Below, one piece after another: positions 1-8,742 of a stretch of 64,000 nucleotides of DNA. The position numbers were made by a program, and so were the translations under genes. Source of the stretch: LVI-A0039 sp033105485. GTDB lineage: Bacteria > Bacillota_I > Bacilli_A > UBA3375. Position 1 is the first letter of the stretch, and the number at the start of each line of letters is the position of its first letter. Under the pieces are notes generated by a model. That model saw only the letters and a list, made by a program, of their open reading frames with translations. It had not been told where the DNA came from and did no database searches. The DNA lies in contig CP136956.1 of NCBI GenBank assembly GCA_033105485.1, positions 1,054,001 to 1,118,000 on the forward strand, in the 5' to 3' direction.

Positions 1-1
1 T

Positions 2-2806
2 GGTAGTGAACTAGGATATATTGAAGTTGGTACAGAAAGTGTTGACTATATCCAATTATTAGGAATTAGTGCAACTGAAGTAACTAATGGAGATTTAACA
101 TCAGAAATCGTAATTGACGATAGTGCAGTTACATTAAATGTTACAGGTACATACATTGTTAACTTTACAGTAACTGATGATGAAGGTAATAGTGCATACT
201 TACAAGCGCCAGTTAAAGTAGTTCGTGATTTAGACAATATTGATGAAATTGATGGTGATGGAAGTGAAGTAGAAGCGAATGTTCCCCCAATTTTAAGAGC
301 ATCAGATTTCACAATTAATGAAGAGATGAACTTAACAGACAGCCAATTAATTACACTTGCTAATGCTCGTGCAAACGATTATGAAGATGGTATTCTATCA
401 GTATCTGTAGATCATGACATTGATTTTACAACACCTGGTAATTATGAGCTTCGTTTCTCAGCAACTGACAGTGGAAGTAAAACAAGTACGGTTACAGTAG
501 TTGTAACAGTTACTGATGTACTACCAGTATTAACTAGCAGTAAAACTGAAATTGATCACATTGTTGGTTCTGATAGTGTAGATTATATTTCACGTTATGG
601 ATTAACAGCTACTGAAATTAATCAAAATGACTTGCAAACAAGTATTACTATTGATGATAGTAATGTTGACTATTACCAAACAGGAAATTATCCAGTTACT
701 GCATCTGTTGCTGATCAAGAAGGCAATAGTGCAAGTATAGATTTAACAATTAATATTGTGCGTAATCTTATTACTGATCCGGATATCGAAATTCCTACAA
801 TTGATCCAGTTGAACCAGTAATTAGTGGTAATACGAAAGCGACAATTAGTGAGGAAACATATTTAACAGAAACAGAATTATTAGAGTTATTTAATATTTC
901 TTATAACGAAGGTGCGCACTTACAATTTACAGCTGATCATAATATTAACTATTCTAAACCAGGAACTTATACTATTATCTTTACAAATAAAGATATAGTT
1001 GATCCAACAAATAACATGAGCATTACAGCTACGCTTGTAATTGAAGATAAAAAGCCGATATTAACGAATAATGAACAACTAGTAATTGCTCTTAATGATT
1101 CAATTGATGATTATATTCAAGAACTTAATATTGTTGCAACTGAAATTACACAAGGTGACTTAACTGATAAAGTTGAAATTGATAGTACACACGTTGATAG
1201 TCAAACAATTGGAGTTTATCCACTTTATTTAACAGTAAGTGATAATGAAGGAAATACTGTTCAAAATCGCGTAGAAGTTGAAGTTGTTAATTCTTTATCA
1301 CCAGTTATTACCGCACAAGATGTAGTATTAACTAGTAGCCAAGCATATGAACTTTCAACTACTACAGACTTAGTATCAGTAACTAATGCGATTGCTCGTG
1401 ATTATACTGGTAGAGATATTACAAACGATGTAGAAGTCGTAGATGTTGATAATATCCTAGAGCAAACAAGCTTTGAGAATGGTCAACAATATGCAGTCGA
1501 GTTAAGTGTTACAAATGGGAATGGTCGTAGTGATAGCCAAACAGTTGTAATTACAATTAGTGATGATGTTGTAGACTTAGTGATTAAATCTAACTCTCCA
1601 GTTGTATTCGCATTAAGTGAAAATGCTGATTTAGAAGAGATTACAGCTCGTTCTCACGTTCGTGCAATTACTACGATAAACGGAGAGCAAACAACTGAAT
1701 ACTTAACAGCAGATGAGATTGTAAGTACAAACTATGTAGCAGGACAGTTAGGATTATTCTTAGTTAAATATCAATACACTAGTGATGTAATTAGCGGAAC
1801 ACATGATGTGATTGTTTATATATCAGAAGATGGTGAAATGCCTGACAATGTTGATGTAACAATTGAAAGTGCTCAAAATCAACATTTAATTATGCCTGGT
1901 GATGTATATACTGAGTCATTTACAATTACGAACAACTCTGTTCGAACTAAGACGATGTCATCAATTAAACATAGTAACTATGATCAAAATATTAGTGGTG
2001 TAAGTTCAATCCAAATTATTGATAGTTATGGAAACATAATTGCTAATACTAGCTCTAAAACACGTATGGCAACGGTTATTAATGATTTAGAAATCCCAAG
2101 TGGGGAGCAATATACTATTAATGTTAACTACGCTACTAACGAACTATTCACATATCGCACGCAACTTGATACATCATATCAAATTGAATTCGATGGAGAA
2201 GTAAGAACTGTAGATGTAAATACTAAGGTTGATCCGAAAGCAATTGATGTTGACGTGGTTGTAAACCTAGATAAAGAGCTATACTATGCAGGAGATAATG
2301 GAACATTATACTTTGAGTTAGAAAATAATGGAACTATGGATACAATGTATTCATTATTGACAGTTGATAAAAACTTAACAAATATTAAGTTAGGCCAATA
2401 TCGTGTTGATGGTCTAATTGTTGATGAAAATAATAAAGTGATGATTCCAGCTCAAGATAGTTTAACAGTAGAGATTGATTTTAAAGTTAATAATAACGTT
2501 GTAATAGGTGATGATATCATTAGTATTTTCGATGATTTAGATCATGAGTTAGCAATTACAATCCCAGTTCAAACTGTAACAGAAGGAGATGATACAGAAA
2601 CATCAACTGATGAAGCAGACAATACTGCGGAGACAGATACTACGGCAAAAGAATCTACAGAAGAGTCTGAAGCAAGTGATGCTAAAGAAGATGAAGATTA
2701 TAAATTTATGGAAGTGTTAAGCACAGGAAGTAATACAATAATTGCCATCTTAGTCATCACCCTAGTAGTATTAATTACTTTAAAGAAAGTTAAATTTACA
2801 AAATAA
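2..2806 (+). CDS. Surface-anchored Ig-like repeat protein, 5' truncated by window edge
   Basis: The frame is open from the first bases of the window, so this is the 3' part of a larger gene; the ATG at 326 is internal. The product is a string of bacterial Ig-like (DUF5011/HYR-like) domains of two alternating kinds. Type A (about 2-230, 540-768, 1070-1290) carries DYI, ATE-followed-by-GDLT and the ending D-EGNS. Type B (about 300-526, 835-1045) carries the GTYTI/GNYEL strand. Further divergent domains reach about 2580. A Thr/Ser/Glu/Asp-rich stalk (about 2580-2700) precedes the text EVLSTGS, one hydrophobic helix and a basic tail KKVKFTK. That layout is a C-terminal wall or membrane anchor, but a canonical LPxTG is not present. 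It is probably an adhesin or cell-envelope protein; no ligand can be read. A terminator follows. Confidence 0.85.
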   Translation, partial: GSELGYIEVGTESVDYIQLLGISATEVTNGDLTSEIVIDDSAVTLNVTGTYIVNFTVTDDEGNSAYLQAPVKVVRDLDNIDEIDGDGSEVEANVPPILRASDFTINEEMNLTDSQLITLANARANDYEDGILSVSVDHDIDFTTPGNYELRFSATDSGSKTSTVTVVVTVTDVLPVLTSSKTEIDHIVGSDSVDYISRYGLTATEINQNDLQTSITIDDSNVDYYQTGNYPVTASVADQEGNSASIDLTINIVRNLITDPDIEIPTIDPVEPVISGNTKATISEETYLTETELLELFNISYNEGAHLQFTADHNINYSKPGTYTIIFTNKDIVDPTNNMSITATLVIEDKKPILTNNEQLVIALNDSIDDYIQELNIVATEITQGDLTDKVEIDSTHVDSQTIGVYPLYLTVSDNEGNTVQNRVEVEVVNSLSPVITAQDVVLTSSQAYELSTTTDLVSVTNAIARDYTGRDITNDVEVVDVDNILEQTSFENGQQYAVELSVTNGNGRSDSQTVVITISDDVVDLVIKSNSPVVFALSENADLEEITARSHVRAITTINGEQTTEYLTADEIVSTNYVAGQLGLFLVKYQYTSDVISGTHDVIVYISEDGEMPDNVDVTIESAQNQHLIMPGDVYTESFTITNNSVRTKTMSSIKHSNYDQNISGVSSIQIIDSYGNIIANTSSKTRMATVINDLEIPSGEQYTINVNYATNELFTYRTQLDTSYQIEFDGEVRTVDVNTKVDPKAIDVDVVVNLDKELYYAGDNGTLYFELENNGTMDTMYSLLTVDKNLTNIKLGQYRVDGLIVDENNKVMIPAQDSLTVEIDFKVNNNVVIGDDIISIFDDLDHELAITIPVQTVTEGDDTETSTDEADNTAETDTTAKESTEESEASDAKEDEDYKFMEVLSTGSNTIIAILVITLVVLITLKKVKFTK

Positions 2807-2816
2807 AATAGCAATT

Positions 2817-2849
2817 AAAGCAAGCCTATAAATTAGGTTTGCTTTTTAA
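2817..2849 (+). terminator. Intrinsic terminator after surface protein gene
   Basis: An 11-bp stem with one G-U pair (AAAGCAAGCCT against AGGTTTGCTTT), a 7-nt loop and a T-run directly after the stop codon. Confidence 0.85.
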
Positions 2850-2925
2850 TTTTATAAGCGTATCTATCGGATAGTGTCCATTTTATCGGTATAATTGGAT
2901 TAAGGCGCCACGCCAGTTGGTCCTA

Positions 2926-3024
2926 TGTTAAGAAAGTGTTAAGAAAGTGTTTAGTGTATGTTAAAAAGATGTTAAAGTAAAAAATGCATTTTTAACATAA
3001 CGATTTATTTTGATGGGGTACAAT
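2926..3024 (+). promoter_or_regulatory. pst promoter with five phased PHO-like boxes
   Basis: TGTTAA or TGTTTA starts at 2926, 2937, 2948, 2959 and 2970, an exact 11-bp period, so all copies lie on one face of the helix. The complement TTAACA is the repeat known for PhoP binding in Bacillus subtilis. An inverted TTAACA lies at about 2992-2997. A -10 (TACAAT, 3019-3024) follows and its -35 position is poor, as expected for an activator-dependent promoter. The gene downstream is pstS. Binding by the regulator at 7262-7834 is inference. Confidence 0.8.
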
Positions 3025-3055
3025 GAGGGTGTAAACATATTTTGGAGGATAAATT

Positions 3056-3847
3056 ATGAAAAAAATATCACTTATTTTAGGGGCACTTGTTTTAGTATTA
3101 GCAGGTTGCGGTAGCAGCGGAGAAACAATTACAGTAAACGGGTCAACATCAGTTGAAAGTTTCTTTAAAGAAACACTAGCACCTCAAATTAGCAATGACT
3201 TAGGGTATGAAGTTGAATATCAAGCAACAGGTAGTAGTGATGGAATTCAGGCTGCTCAAGAAGGAACTGCTGATTTTGGAACTTCATCTCGTGATTTAAA
3301 AGATGATGAACAAAACTTAGATTCTACAGTAATGGCATATGATGGTATTGCAGTAGTTGTTAATAAAAATAATCCAGTAACTGATATCTCAATGGAAGAT
3401 ATTGCCAAAGTATTTAAAGGTGAAATTACTAATTGGTCTGAACTTGGTGGAGATGACGCAGATATTGTTGTCGTATCAAGAGAAGATGGTTCTGGAACAA
3501 GAACAGCCATTGAAGAGCTAGTTGGATTTGAAAACGAATTAGTAGATGGGGCTACGATTGCTGATGGTAATGGAAATGTTGCAAGTACTGTTGCAGAAAA
3601 CCCAAATGCTATCGGATATGTGTCATTTACAACATTAGAAGATAATATGGATAAATTAACTGGTTTAAAAGTTGATGGGGCAGAGCCAACACCAATGAAC
3701 GTTAAATCAGGAGATTATGCAGTAGCGAGACCATTCTTATTAGTTTATCAAGAGCAAAATTTAACAGATGCTGATAAAGAAGTGTTAGCTTGGATTGAAA
3801 CTACAGGTGTAACTTACGCACCAGATGCTGGACTTATCGAAGCATAA
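3056..3847 (+). CDS. pstS: Phosphate ABC transporter, phosphate-binding lipoprotein
   Basis: PstS captures phosphate outside the membrane and hands it to PstCA. The first 18 residues are a lipoprotein signal ending in the lipobox LAGC (Cys18 would be lipidated). Ligand-loop motifs of the family are visible: NGSTSV near residue 28, TSSRDLK in the first third and SREDGSGTRTA near residue 145. At 263 residues it is short but complete. A strong RBS (TTGGAGG) lies before the ATG. It is first in a pstS-pstC-pstA-pstB-phoU cluster and the PHO-like boxes lie directly upstream. Confidence 0.96.
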   Translation: MKKISLILGALVLVLAGCGSSGETITVNGSTSVESFFKETLAPQISNDLGYEVEYQATGSSDGIQAAQEGTADFGTSSRDLKDDEQNLDSTVMAYDGIAVVVNKNNPVTDISMEDIAKVFKGEITNWSELGGDDADIVVVSREDGSGTRTAIEELVGFENELVDGATIADGNGNVASTVAENPNAIGYVSFTTLEDNMDKLTGLKVDGAEPTPMNVKSGDYAVARPFLLVYQEQNLTDADKEVLAWIETTGVTYAPDAGLIEA

Positions 3848-3868
3848 GCCAAAACTTCAGGAGTACTT

Positions 3869-4732
3869 ATGAAAAATACTAAATTAGTAAAGTATATCTT
3901 GCTGGCGATAACCCTAACTTCGGTTATCGCTTTGGCAATGATAACAATATTCTTAATCGTTCAAGGTTTAAAGCCATTTTTTGCGACAGACTTTGATTTA
4001 AACTTATTCCAATTTTTAACAGGGGACACTTGGAAACCAAACCAAGAAGTGTTTGGAATTGGTTATATGATTATGGGATCAGTATGGGCAACATTAGGGT
4101 CGATTATCTTAGTTATACCGATAGCAATCTTAACTAGTGTAATGATTGTTGAATTCATGCCTGAGCGTCCTGCTAAATATTTCACATTTGCAATCGAACT
4201 ATTAGCAGGTATCCCCTCAGTTTTATATGGTTTATTTGGACTTGGAGTACTTGTACCGGCAATTAGACAAGTATCACCAACAGGTAGTGGTCAATCACTT
4301 CTAGCAGTTACGCTTGTTCTAGCAATGATGGTTTTACCAACAGTTATTGCTTTAACAGTTAGTAGTTTAAAAGCTGTTCCAAATAGTTATCGTCAGGCTT
4401 CACTAAGCTTAGGGGCTGATAAATTACAAACGACATTTAAAGTTATTGTTCCTGCTGCTAAAAGTGGGATTATGGCTGGGGTTGTTCTTGGAATTGGTCG
4501 TGCAATCGGTGAGACAATGGCAGTTACTTTAGTTGCAGGAAACGTAACTGGGGGAATGCCAGGTTCAATCTTTGATATGATTAGACCGATGACAGCAAAC
4601 ATTGCCTTAGAGATGGGATATGCATCTGGTCACCACCGTGAGCTATTATTTACGACAGGTCTTATCTTATTCATATTCATTATGATTTTAAATATTATTG
4701 CAACAAAACTTGCGAAGCGAGGTGAATTATAA
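3869..4732 (+). CDS. pstC: Phosphate ABC transporter permease PstC
   Basis: This is one of the two membrane permeases of the high-affinity phosphate importer. It is 287 residues with about six membrane segments, starting with a helix at residues 10-32. The ABC-coupling (EAA) loop reads RQASLSLGADKLQTTFKVIVPAA and is followed by IGRAIGETMAV, typical of PstC. The RBS CAGGAG lies 8 nt before the ATG, 21 nt after pstS. Its stop overlaps the pstA start by one base, so the two permeases are translationally coupled. Confidence 0.95.
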   Translation: MKNTKLVKYILLAITLTSVIALAMITIFLIVQGLKPFFATDFDLNLFQFLTGDTWKPNQEVFGIGYMIMGSVWATLGSIILVIPIAILTSVMIVEFMPERPAKYFTFAIELLAGIPSVLYGLFGLGVLVPAIRQVSPTGSGQSLLAVTLVLAMMVLPTVIALTVSSLKAVPNSYRQASLSLGADKLQTTFKVIVPAAKSGIMAGVVLGIGRAIGETMAVTLVAGNVTGGMPGSIFDMIRPMTANIALEMGYASGHHRELLFTTGLILFIFIMILNIIATKLAKRGEL

Positions 4733-5808
4733 TGGGAGATAAAAAAACAAGAAAGCGTGTTCGTACTATTGGTGGTTATACACTAATGTCGGCAGCAAGT
4801 TTAATTGTTCTATCAGCGTTACTATCGATCTTATACTTCATCTTTTCAAATGGATTAAGTGGAGTTAGTTCGGAGTTCTTAACAACTGCTGATAGCTATG
4901 AAAAAGGGATAGTTACAGTAGAACAACTTAACCCGGGTGATTTACAATATAAAATTTCAGGTTCATCAGTAGAGGTAACACAAACTAGTGCAAACGTAGA
5001 GCATGAGTCAGATTTACCACTTACTGCATCAACAGAATACGAGATTAATCGTATTAATGATAATCCGATATCATACATGGAAAAGGATGATATTGATCAG
5101 TTATTAACAAGTGGTACTGATTTAACCCTGGCAATAACAGTTCATGAAAAAGGGATTCTATCAATGATTATATCGACGCTTATCTTAATTGCGTTATCAT
5201 TATTAATCTCATTACCACTAGGAATTGGTTCAGCTATTTACTTAATTGAGTATCCAATAAGTGACCGCTTAGATCGCGCAATTCACTTTGCAATCAACTC
5301 ATTAACTGCAATTCCTTCGATTGTTTTTGGTTTATTTGGTTCTATTTTCTTTATTACGATTCTAGGGCTACCAATGTCGATTTTAACCGGAGCATTAACA
5401 GTATCAATAATGTTACTACCAATCTTAATTCGTTCAACAGAAGAGGCGTTACTTAGCGTTCCTAGTCACTTTAGGAGTGCATCACGAGGACTTGGGGCAA
5501 ATGAAGTTCAAACAATCTTTAAAGTTGTTCTGCCAAGTGCGATGCCAGGAATCATTGTTGGGATTATCTTAGCAATTGGACGTATCATTGGTGAGAGTGC
5601 GATTCTAATCTTTACAGCCGGAACAGTTGATAAGTTAACTGCAAATCCATTAGAGTCATCATCGACTCTAACTGTAAAAGCATACATGCTTGCTAAAGAG
5701 TACGGTGATATTGCCGGAGCTGCTGCGATTGCAGTAATAATAATTATCATCGTAATTTGTTTAAACTTAATTGCAAAAGCAATAAGTAGTAAATTTGAGA
5801 TGAAATAG
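4732..5808 (+). CDS. pstA: Phosphate ABC transporter permease PstA with extracytoplasmic insert
   Basis: This is the second permease of the phosphate importer. The C-terminal two thirds are classical PstA: the coupling loop FRSASRGLGANEVQTIFKVV and IGRIIGESA near residues 245-290, with six membrane helices. At 358 residues it is 60-80 longer than usual. The extra stretch (about residues 40-125, rich in Ser, Thr, Glu and Asp) lies between the first and second membrane helices and would face outside. The start codon overlaps the pstC stop (TAATG). A stop of TAG is followed 9 bases later by pstB. Confidence 0.94.
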   Translation: MGDKKTRKRVRTIGGYTLMSAASLIVLSALLSILYFIFSNGLSGVSSEFLTTADSYEKGIVTVEQLNPGDLQYKISGSSVEVTQTSANVEHESDLPLTASTEYEINRINDNPISYMEKDDIDQLLTSGTDLTLAITVHEKGILSMIISTLILIALSLLISLPLGIGSAIYLIEYPISDRLDRAIHFAINSLTAIPSIVFGLFGSIFFITILGLPMSILTGALTVSIMLLPILIRSTEEALLSVPSHFRSASRGLGANEVQTIFKVVLPSAMPGIIVGIILAIGRIIGESAILIFTAGTVDKLTANPLESSSTLTVKAYMLAKEYGDIAGAAAIAVIIIIIVICLNLIAKAISSKFEMK

Positions 5809-5816
5809 GAGAAACT

Positions 5817-6572
5817 ATGAAAAAGGTACTAGAAATTAGAGACGTTAATTTAAACTATGGTCCTAAACAAGCGTTATTTGGAATCAATTTGGACGTATAC
5901 CAAAACCAAGTGCTTGCATTAATTGGACCAAGTGGTTGTGGGAAGAGTACACTGCTTCGTAGCCTTAACCGAATGAATGATTTAATTCCTCATTGTAAGG
6001 TGGACGGAAGCGTAAAATTTGAAGATAATGAGATCTATACAAAGGACATTGACGTTAATGAATTACGTGTTAGAATCGGGATGGTTTTCCAACAACCAAA
6101 TCCGTTTCCAAAGTCAATTTATGATAATATAGTATATGGACCAAAATGTCAGGGAATCAAGGATAAAGCAGAGCTTGATGAGATTGTTGAGAGTTCACTT
6201 AAAGAGGCAGCATTATGGGAAGAAGTAAAAGATCGACTTCATACATCAGCATTAGGTTTAAGTGGTGGACAGCAGCAACGTCTATGTATTGCTCGTGCAA
6301 TTGCTATGCGTCCAGAAGTGTTACTTATGGATGAACCAACAAGTGCATTAGACCCAATTGCAACTGCAAAAATTGAAGAGTTAATGGCTAGTTTAAAAAC
6401 TAGATATACAGTAGTAATTGTAACTCACAGTATGCAACAAGCAGCAAGAATTGCCGACCGTACAGCATTTTTCTTAATGGGAGAGCTAGTTGAAGTAGGA
6501 GATACAGAACAAATATTTGGGAATCCTCAAAATCAACAAACGGAAGATTATATAACAGGTAGATTTGGATAG
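5817..6572 (+). CDS. pstB: Phosphate ABC transporter ATP-binding protein
   Basis: This is the cytoplasmic ATPase that powers PstCA. Walker A GPSGCGKSTLLRSLNRMND, the Q-loop VFQQPNPFP, signature LSGGQQQRLCIARA and Walker B VLLMDEPTSALDP are all intact, with the H-loop VTHSMQQAARIADRTAFF. The Leu-Asn-Arg-Met-Asn after Walker A and the PNPFPKSIYDNIVYGP stretch are specific to PstB. It is 251 residues, the usual length. The RBS AGGAG lies before the ATG, and phoU follows. Confidence 0.97.
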   Translation: MKKVLEIRDVNLNYGPKQALFGINLDVYQNQVLALIGPSGCGKSTLLRSLNRMNDLIPHCKVDGSVKFEDNEIYTKDIDVNELRVRIGMVFQQPNPFPKSIYDNIVYGPKCQGIKDKAELDEIVESSLKEAALWEEVKDRLHTSALGLSGGQQQRLCIARAIAMRPEVLLMDEPTSALDPIATAKIEELMASLKTRYTVVIVTHSMQQAARIADRTAFFLMGELVEVGDTEQIFGNPQNQQTEDYITGRFG

Positions 6573-6579
6573 GAGCGTT

Positions 6580-7251
6580 ATGGCAGAAAATATCGTAGTA
6601 GGAAGCCGAAAAGAGCAGGGGCTTGAAAATTTAAAAGCGATGACATTAGATATGTTTTTACAATTAGAAAAGATGGTAGACTTATCTAAAATATTATTAG
6701 AGACTAACGATCGTGAGATTGCATTACAAATCATTGAAGAGGACGATTACATGGACGACTTCTTAAGTGATATCACAATCGAAATTAGTAACTACATCAT
6801 CAAAGAACAACCAATTGCAGTTGACCTTAGAATTTGTCTAGGGACACTTAAGTTAATCTTAGACTTAGAACGTATTGGTGATTACTTTAAAAACTTTGCA
6901 AAGTTTACTTTAAAAGAAGATATTGAAAGTAAAACTCAACAGAACTTAGTATCTGAGTTATTAAACCAGATTCAATTAAGAACTGTTGAAGTGAAATCGG
7001 CTTACATGAACTTAGATCATAAAGCAGCAAAACAAATTGCAAAAAGAGATCGTGAGATTGATGAATTAACAGGAAAGTTATTAGATAGTGTTAATAAAAA
7101 GTTAGTTAAGGCATCGAGTGATACTGATGTTAAATCTTTATCAAGAGTTATTAAACTAGCGAGAACGTTTGAACGAAGTGGAGATCACCTAGTAAATATT
7201 TGTGAACAAATTTCGTACATTAACCGCGGACAAATTTACCACTATTCATAA
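6580..7251 (+). CDS. phoU: Phosphate transport regulator PhoU
   Basis: PhoU is a cytoplasmic helical protein that restrains PstSCAB and phosphate signalling. The product has the two repeated three-helix units of the family, with metal-binding E(R)xxD-type motifs at DLERIGDYFKNFAKF (first unit) and TFERSGDHLVNICEQI (second unit). I chose the ATG at 6580, preceded by AGGAG, rather than the in-frame TTG 15 bases upstream. The product is 223 residues, the usual length. The RBS overlaps the end of pstB, and the regulator gene starts 11 bases downstream. Confidence 0.93.
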   Translation: MAENIVVGSRKEQGLENLKAMTLDMFLQLEKMVDLSKILLETNDREIALQIIEEDDYMDDFLSDITIEISNYIIKEQPIAVDLRICLGTLKLILDLERIGDYFKNFAKFTLKEDIESKTQQNLVSELLNQIQLRTVEVKSAYMNLDHKAAKQIAKRDREIDELTGKLLDSVNKKLVKASSDTDVKSLSRVIKLARTFERSGDHLVNICEQISYINRGQIYHYS

Positions 7252-7261
7252 GAGGAAAAAT

Positions 7262-7834
7262 ATGATAAGAAATATATCGAATTTAGAATTGCACGGATTA
7301 GACTATCAAGTTGAAAAAATAAAGTCATATAAAGAAGCGATTAGTTGTAAGGTATTAATTATAGACGAAGAAATGCTTGATGACTTAAAACTAAGAGAAC
7401 TATACGTAACTAATCCCAAAGTGCGTATCATCTTAATTGCTGACTTAGACTTAACTGAGTATTTAGAACTAGGAATTGATTATATTATTACAGATCATGA
7501 TGTAACTGAAAAGATTAATGCAATCATTCGTAATTTAGATGTTAGACATAAGATTATTAGTCGCGTTCAGATTAAGGAAGACTTTAATAAAATAAATGTT
7601 GGTGGAGTTGATATTAGATTAACACCAAAGGAAATGCAAATTTATGCGTACTTAAACGATAATCGTGGGAACCTATGTAAACGTACAACGATGTTAACAG
7701 ATGTTCTTGGATATCATGAAGGTGCAGATAGTCGTGTAATTGATGTATATGTAAAACACTTGCGTACTAAGCTACGTGACGAGGGATACAAAATTGAAAC
7801 AATCCGTGGTAAAGGATATATCTATAACTTCTAA
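7262..7834 (+). CDS. OmpR/PhoB-type winged-helix regulator with shortened receiver
   Basis: The C-terminal 90 residues are a complete OmpR/PhoB winged-helix domain: LTPKEMQIYAYLNDN, then RVIDVYVKHLRTKL and the wing IETIRGKGYIY. The N-terminal domain resembles only the second half of a receiver (VLIIDEEM, VRIILIADLD, GIDYIITDHD). The first strand and helix with the acidic Asp pair are missing, which is unusual. At 190 residues it is about 35 shorter than PhoP. The start at 7262 follows AGAGGAAAAAT. No histidine kinase gene is adjacent. The context makes it the likely regulator of the pst promoter, possibly phosphorylation-independent; this is inference. A terminator follows. Confidence 0.8.
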   Translation: MIRNISNLELHGLDYQVEKIKSYKEAISCKVLIIDEEMLDDLKLRELYVTNPKVRIILIADLDLTEYLELGIDYIITDHDVTEKINAIIRNLDVRHKIISRVQIKEDFNKINVGGVDIRLTPKEMQIYAYLNDNRGNLCKRTTMLTDVLGYHEGADSRVIDVYVKHLRTKLRDEGYKIETIRGKGYIYNF

Positions 7835-7836
7835 AG

Positions 7837-7859
7837 ACAAGGCAGATGCCTTGTTTTTA
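7837..7859 (+). terminator. Terminator of the pst-phoU-regulator operon
   Basis: An 8-bp stem (ACAAGGCA against TGCCTTGT) with a tiny loop, followed by five T. Confidence 0.85.
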
Positions 7860-7880
7860 CTTTGTCTAAATTGGTGATGC

Positions 7881-7886
7881 TATAAT
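7881..7886 (+). promoter_or_regulatory. Extended -10 element for the fructose regulator gene
   Basis: TATAAT preceded by TGC gives an extended -10, 20 nt before the ATG at 7907. No good -35 is visible. Confidence 0.6.
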
Positions 7887-7906
7887 ATATAAACAGAGGG
7901 GGAGAT

Positions 7907-8593
7907 ATGAAAGACTTACAATTATTTGAGTATATTAAAGAGCACAAAATTGGGACGATTGACGAACTAGCTACTAGTTTAGAAGTCAGTTCAGCTACAG
8001 CACGTAGAAGATTACAAGAGCTTGCAATTTCCGGTTTTATTAATTTAAAACGTGGTGGGATTATTGAACTTATTGATCAACTGGAAATCAGTGCATCTGA
8101 TGTTTTCAAACAAAAAACGATTAGTTTTAAAAAGCAGCTATGTGGGAAGATTGCAGCTAGTCAAATAAAAGATGGAGATATCATCTTTATTGATAACGGA
8201 ACAACTGTTCGAGAAATACTTAAACACATTGAAGGGATGAATGTCAAAGTGTATACAAATGGAATTTATCATATGTTAAATAATAAGAACAGTACAGTTG
8301 ACATTAATATTATTCCCGGTGAATTACTTACTAAGGAAGCTTCAATTGTAGGTGCTGAAGCAATTAGTTACTTATCAACTCTAAGTATTGATATTGCCTT
8401 TATTGGTGCAAATGGTTATGATGATGAAGCTGTTTATACTCCTCATCGCCGTGAAATGATTGTTAAAGAATTTGCACTTCGCACCGCATCGAGATCATTT
8501 ATAGTACTTGAAAGTGATAAACAAGGAATCAAAAGTAAGTACCAAATCTGTAAGCTAGGTGACTATAAGTTAATTACTGATAGTGACTTATAA
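7907..8593 (+). CDS. DeoR-family transcriptional regulator of the fructose operon
   Basis: This is a sugar-phosphate-responsive repressor of the DeoR family, 228 residues. The N-terminal helix-turn-helix reads TIDELATSLEVSSATARRRLQELA (residues about 17-40). The C-terminal DeoR sensor domain has IFIDNGTTV, YTNG, FIGANGYDDE and the late ESDKQG motif. The RBS GGGGGAG lies before the ATG. It sits just upstream of a fructose PTS gene and fruK, as FruR does in Bacilli, so the effector is probably fructose-1-phosphate (inference). The direct repeats at 8609-8651 are the likely operator. Confidence 0.88.
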   Translation: MKDLQLFEYIKEHKIGTIDELATSLEVSSATARRRLQELAISGFINLKRGGIIELIDQLEISASDVFKQKTISFKKQLCGKIAASQIKDGDIIFIDNGTTVREILKHIEGMNVKVYTNGIYHMLNNKNSTVDINIIPGELLTKEASIVGAEAISYLSTLSIDIAFIGANGYDDEAVYTPHRREMIVKEFALRTASRSFIVLESDKQGIKSKYQICKLGDYKLITDSDL

Positions 8594-8608
8594 TTGGCAC
8601 TAGTTAAA

Positions 8609-8661
8609 TGTAATTTGCAATATTCGTGCAAAATTGAGTTGTAATTTGCAAAATATATAAT
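8609..8661 (+). promoter_or_regulatory. fru promoter with paired 12-bp operator repeats
   Basis: TGTAATTTGCAA occurs twice, at 8609-8620 and 8640-8651. The 31-bp offset is three helical turns. A promoter is visible with -35 TTGAGT (8634-8639), 16-bp spacer and -10 TATAAT (8656-8661), so the second copy fills the spacer and the first lies just upstream of the -35. A second direct repeat pair, ACTAGTTAAA, flanks the region at 8599 and 8664. The leader to 8743 is about 75 nt. Confidence 0.65.
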
Positions 8662-8742
8662 AAACTAGTTAAAACAGGTGAAAAGCAAAAGGTTTACAAA
8701 AATATAGTTGATAATAGTTGAGAAGATATATTAGGAGGATTT

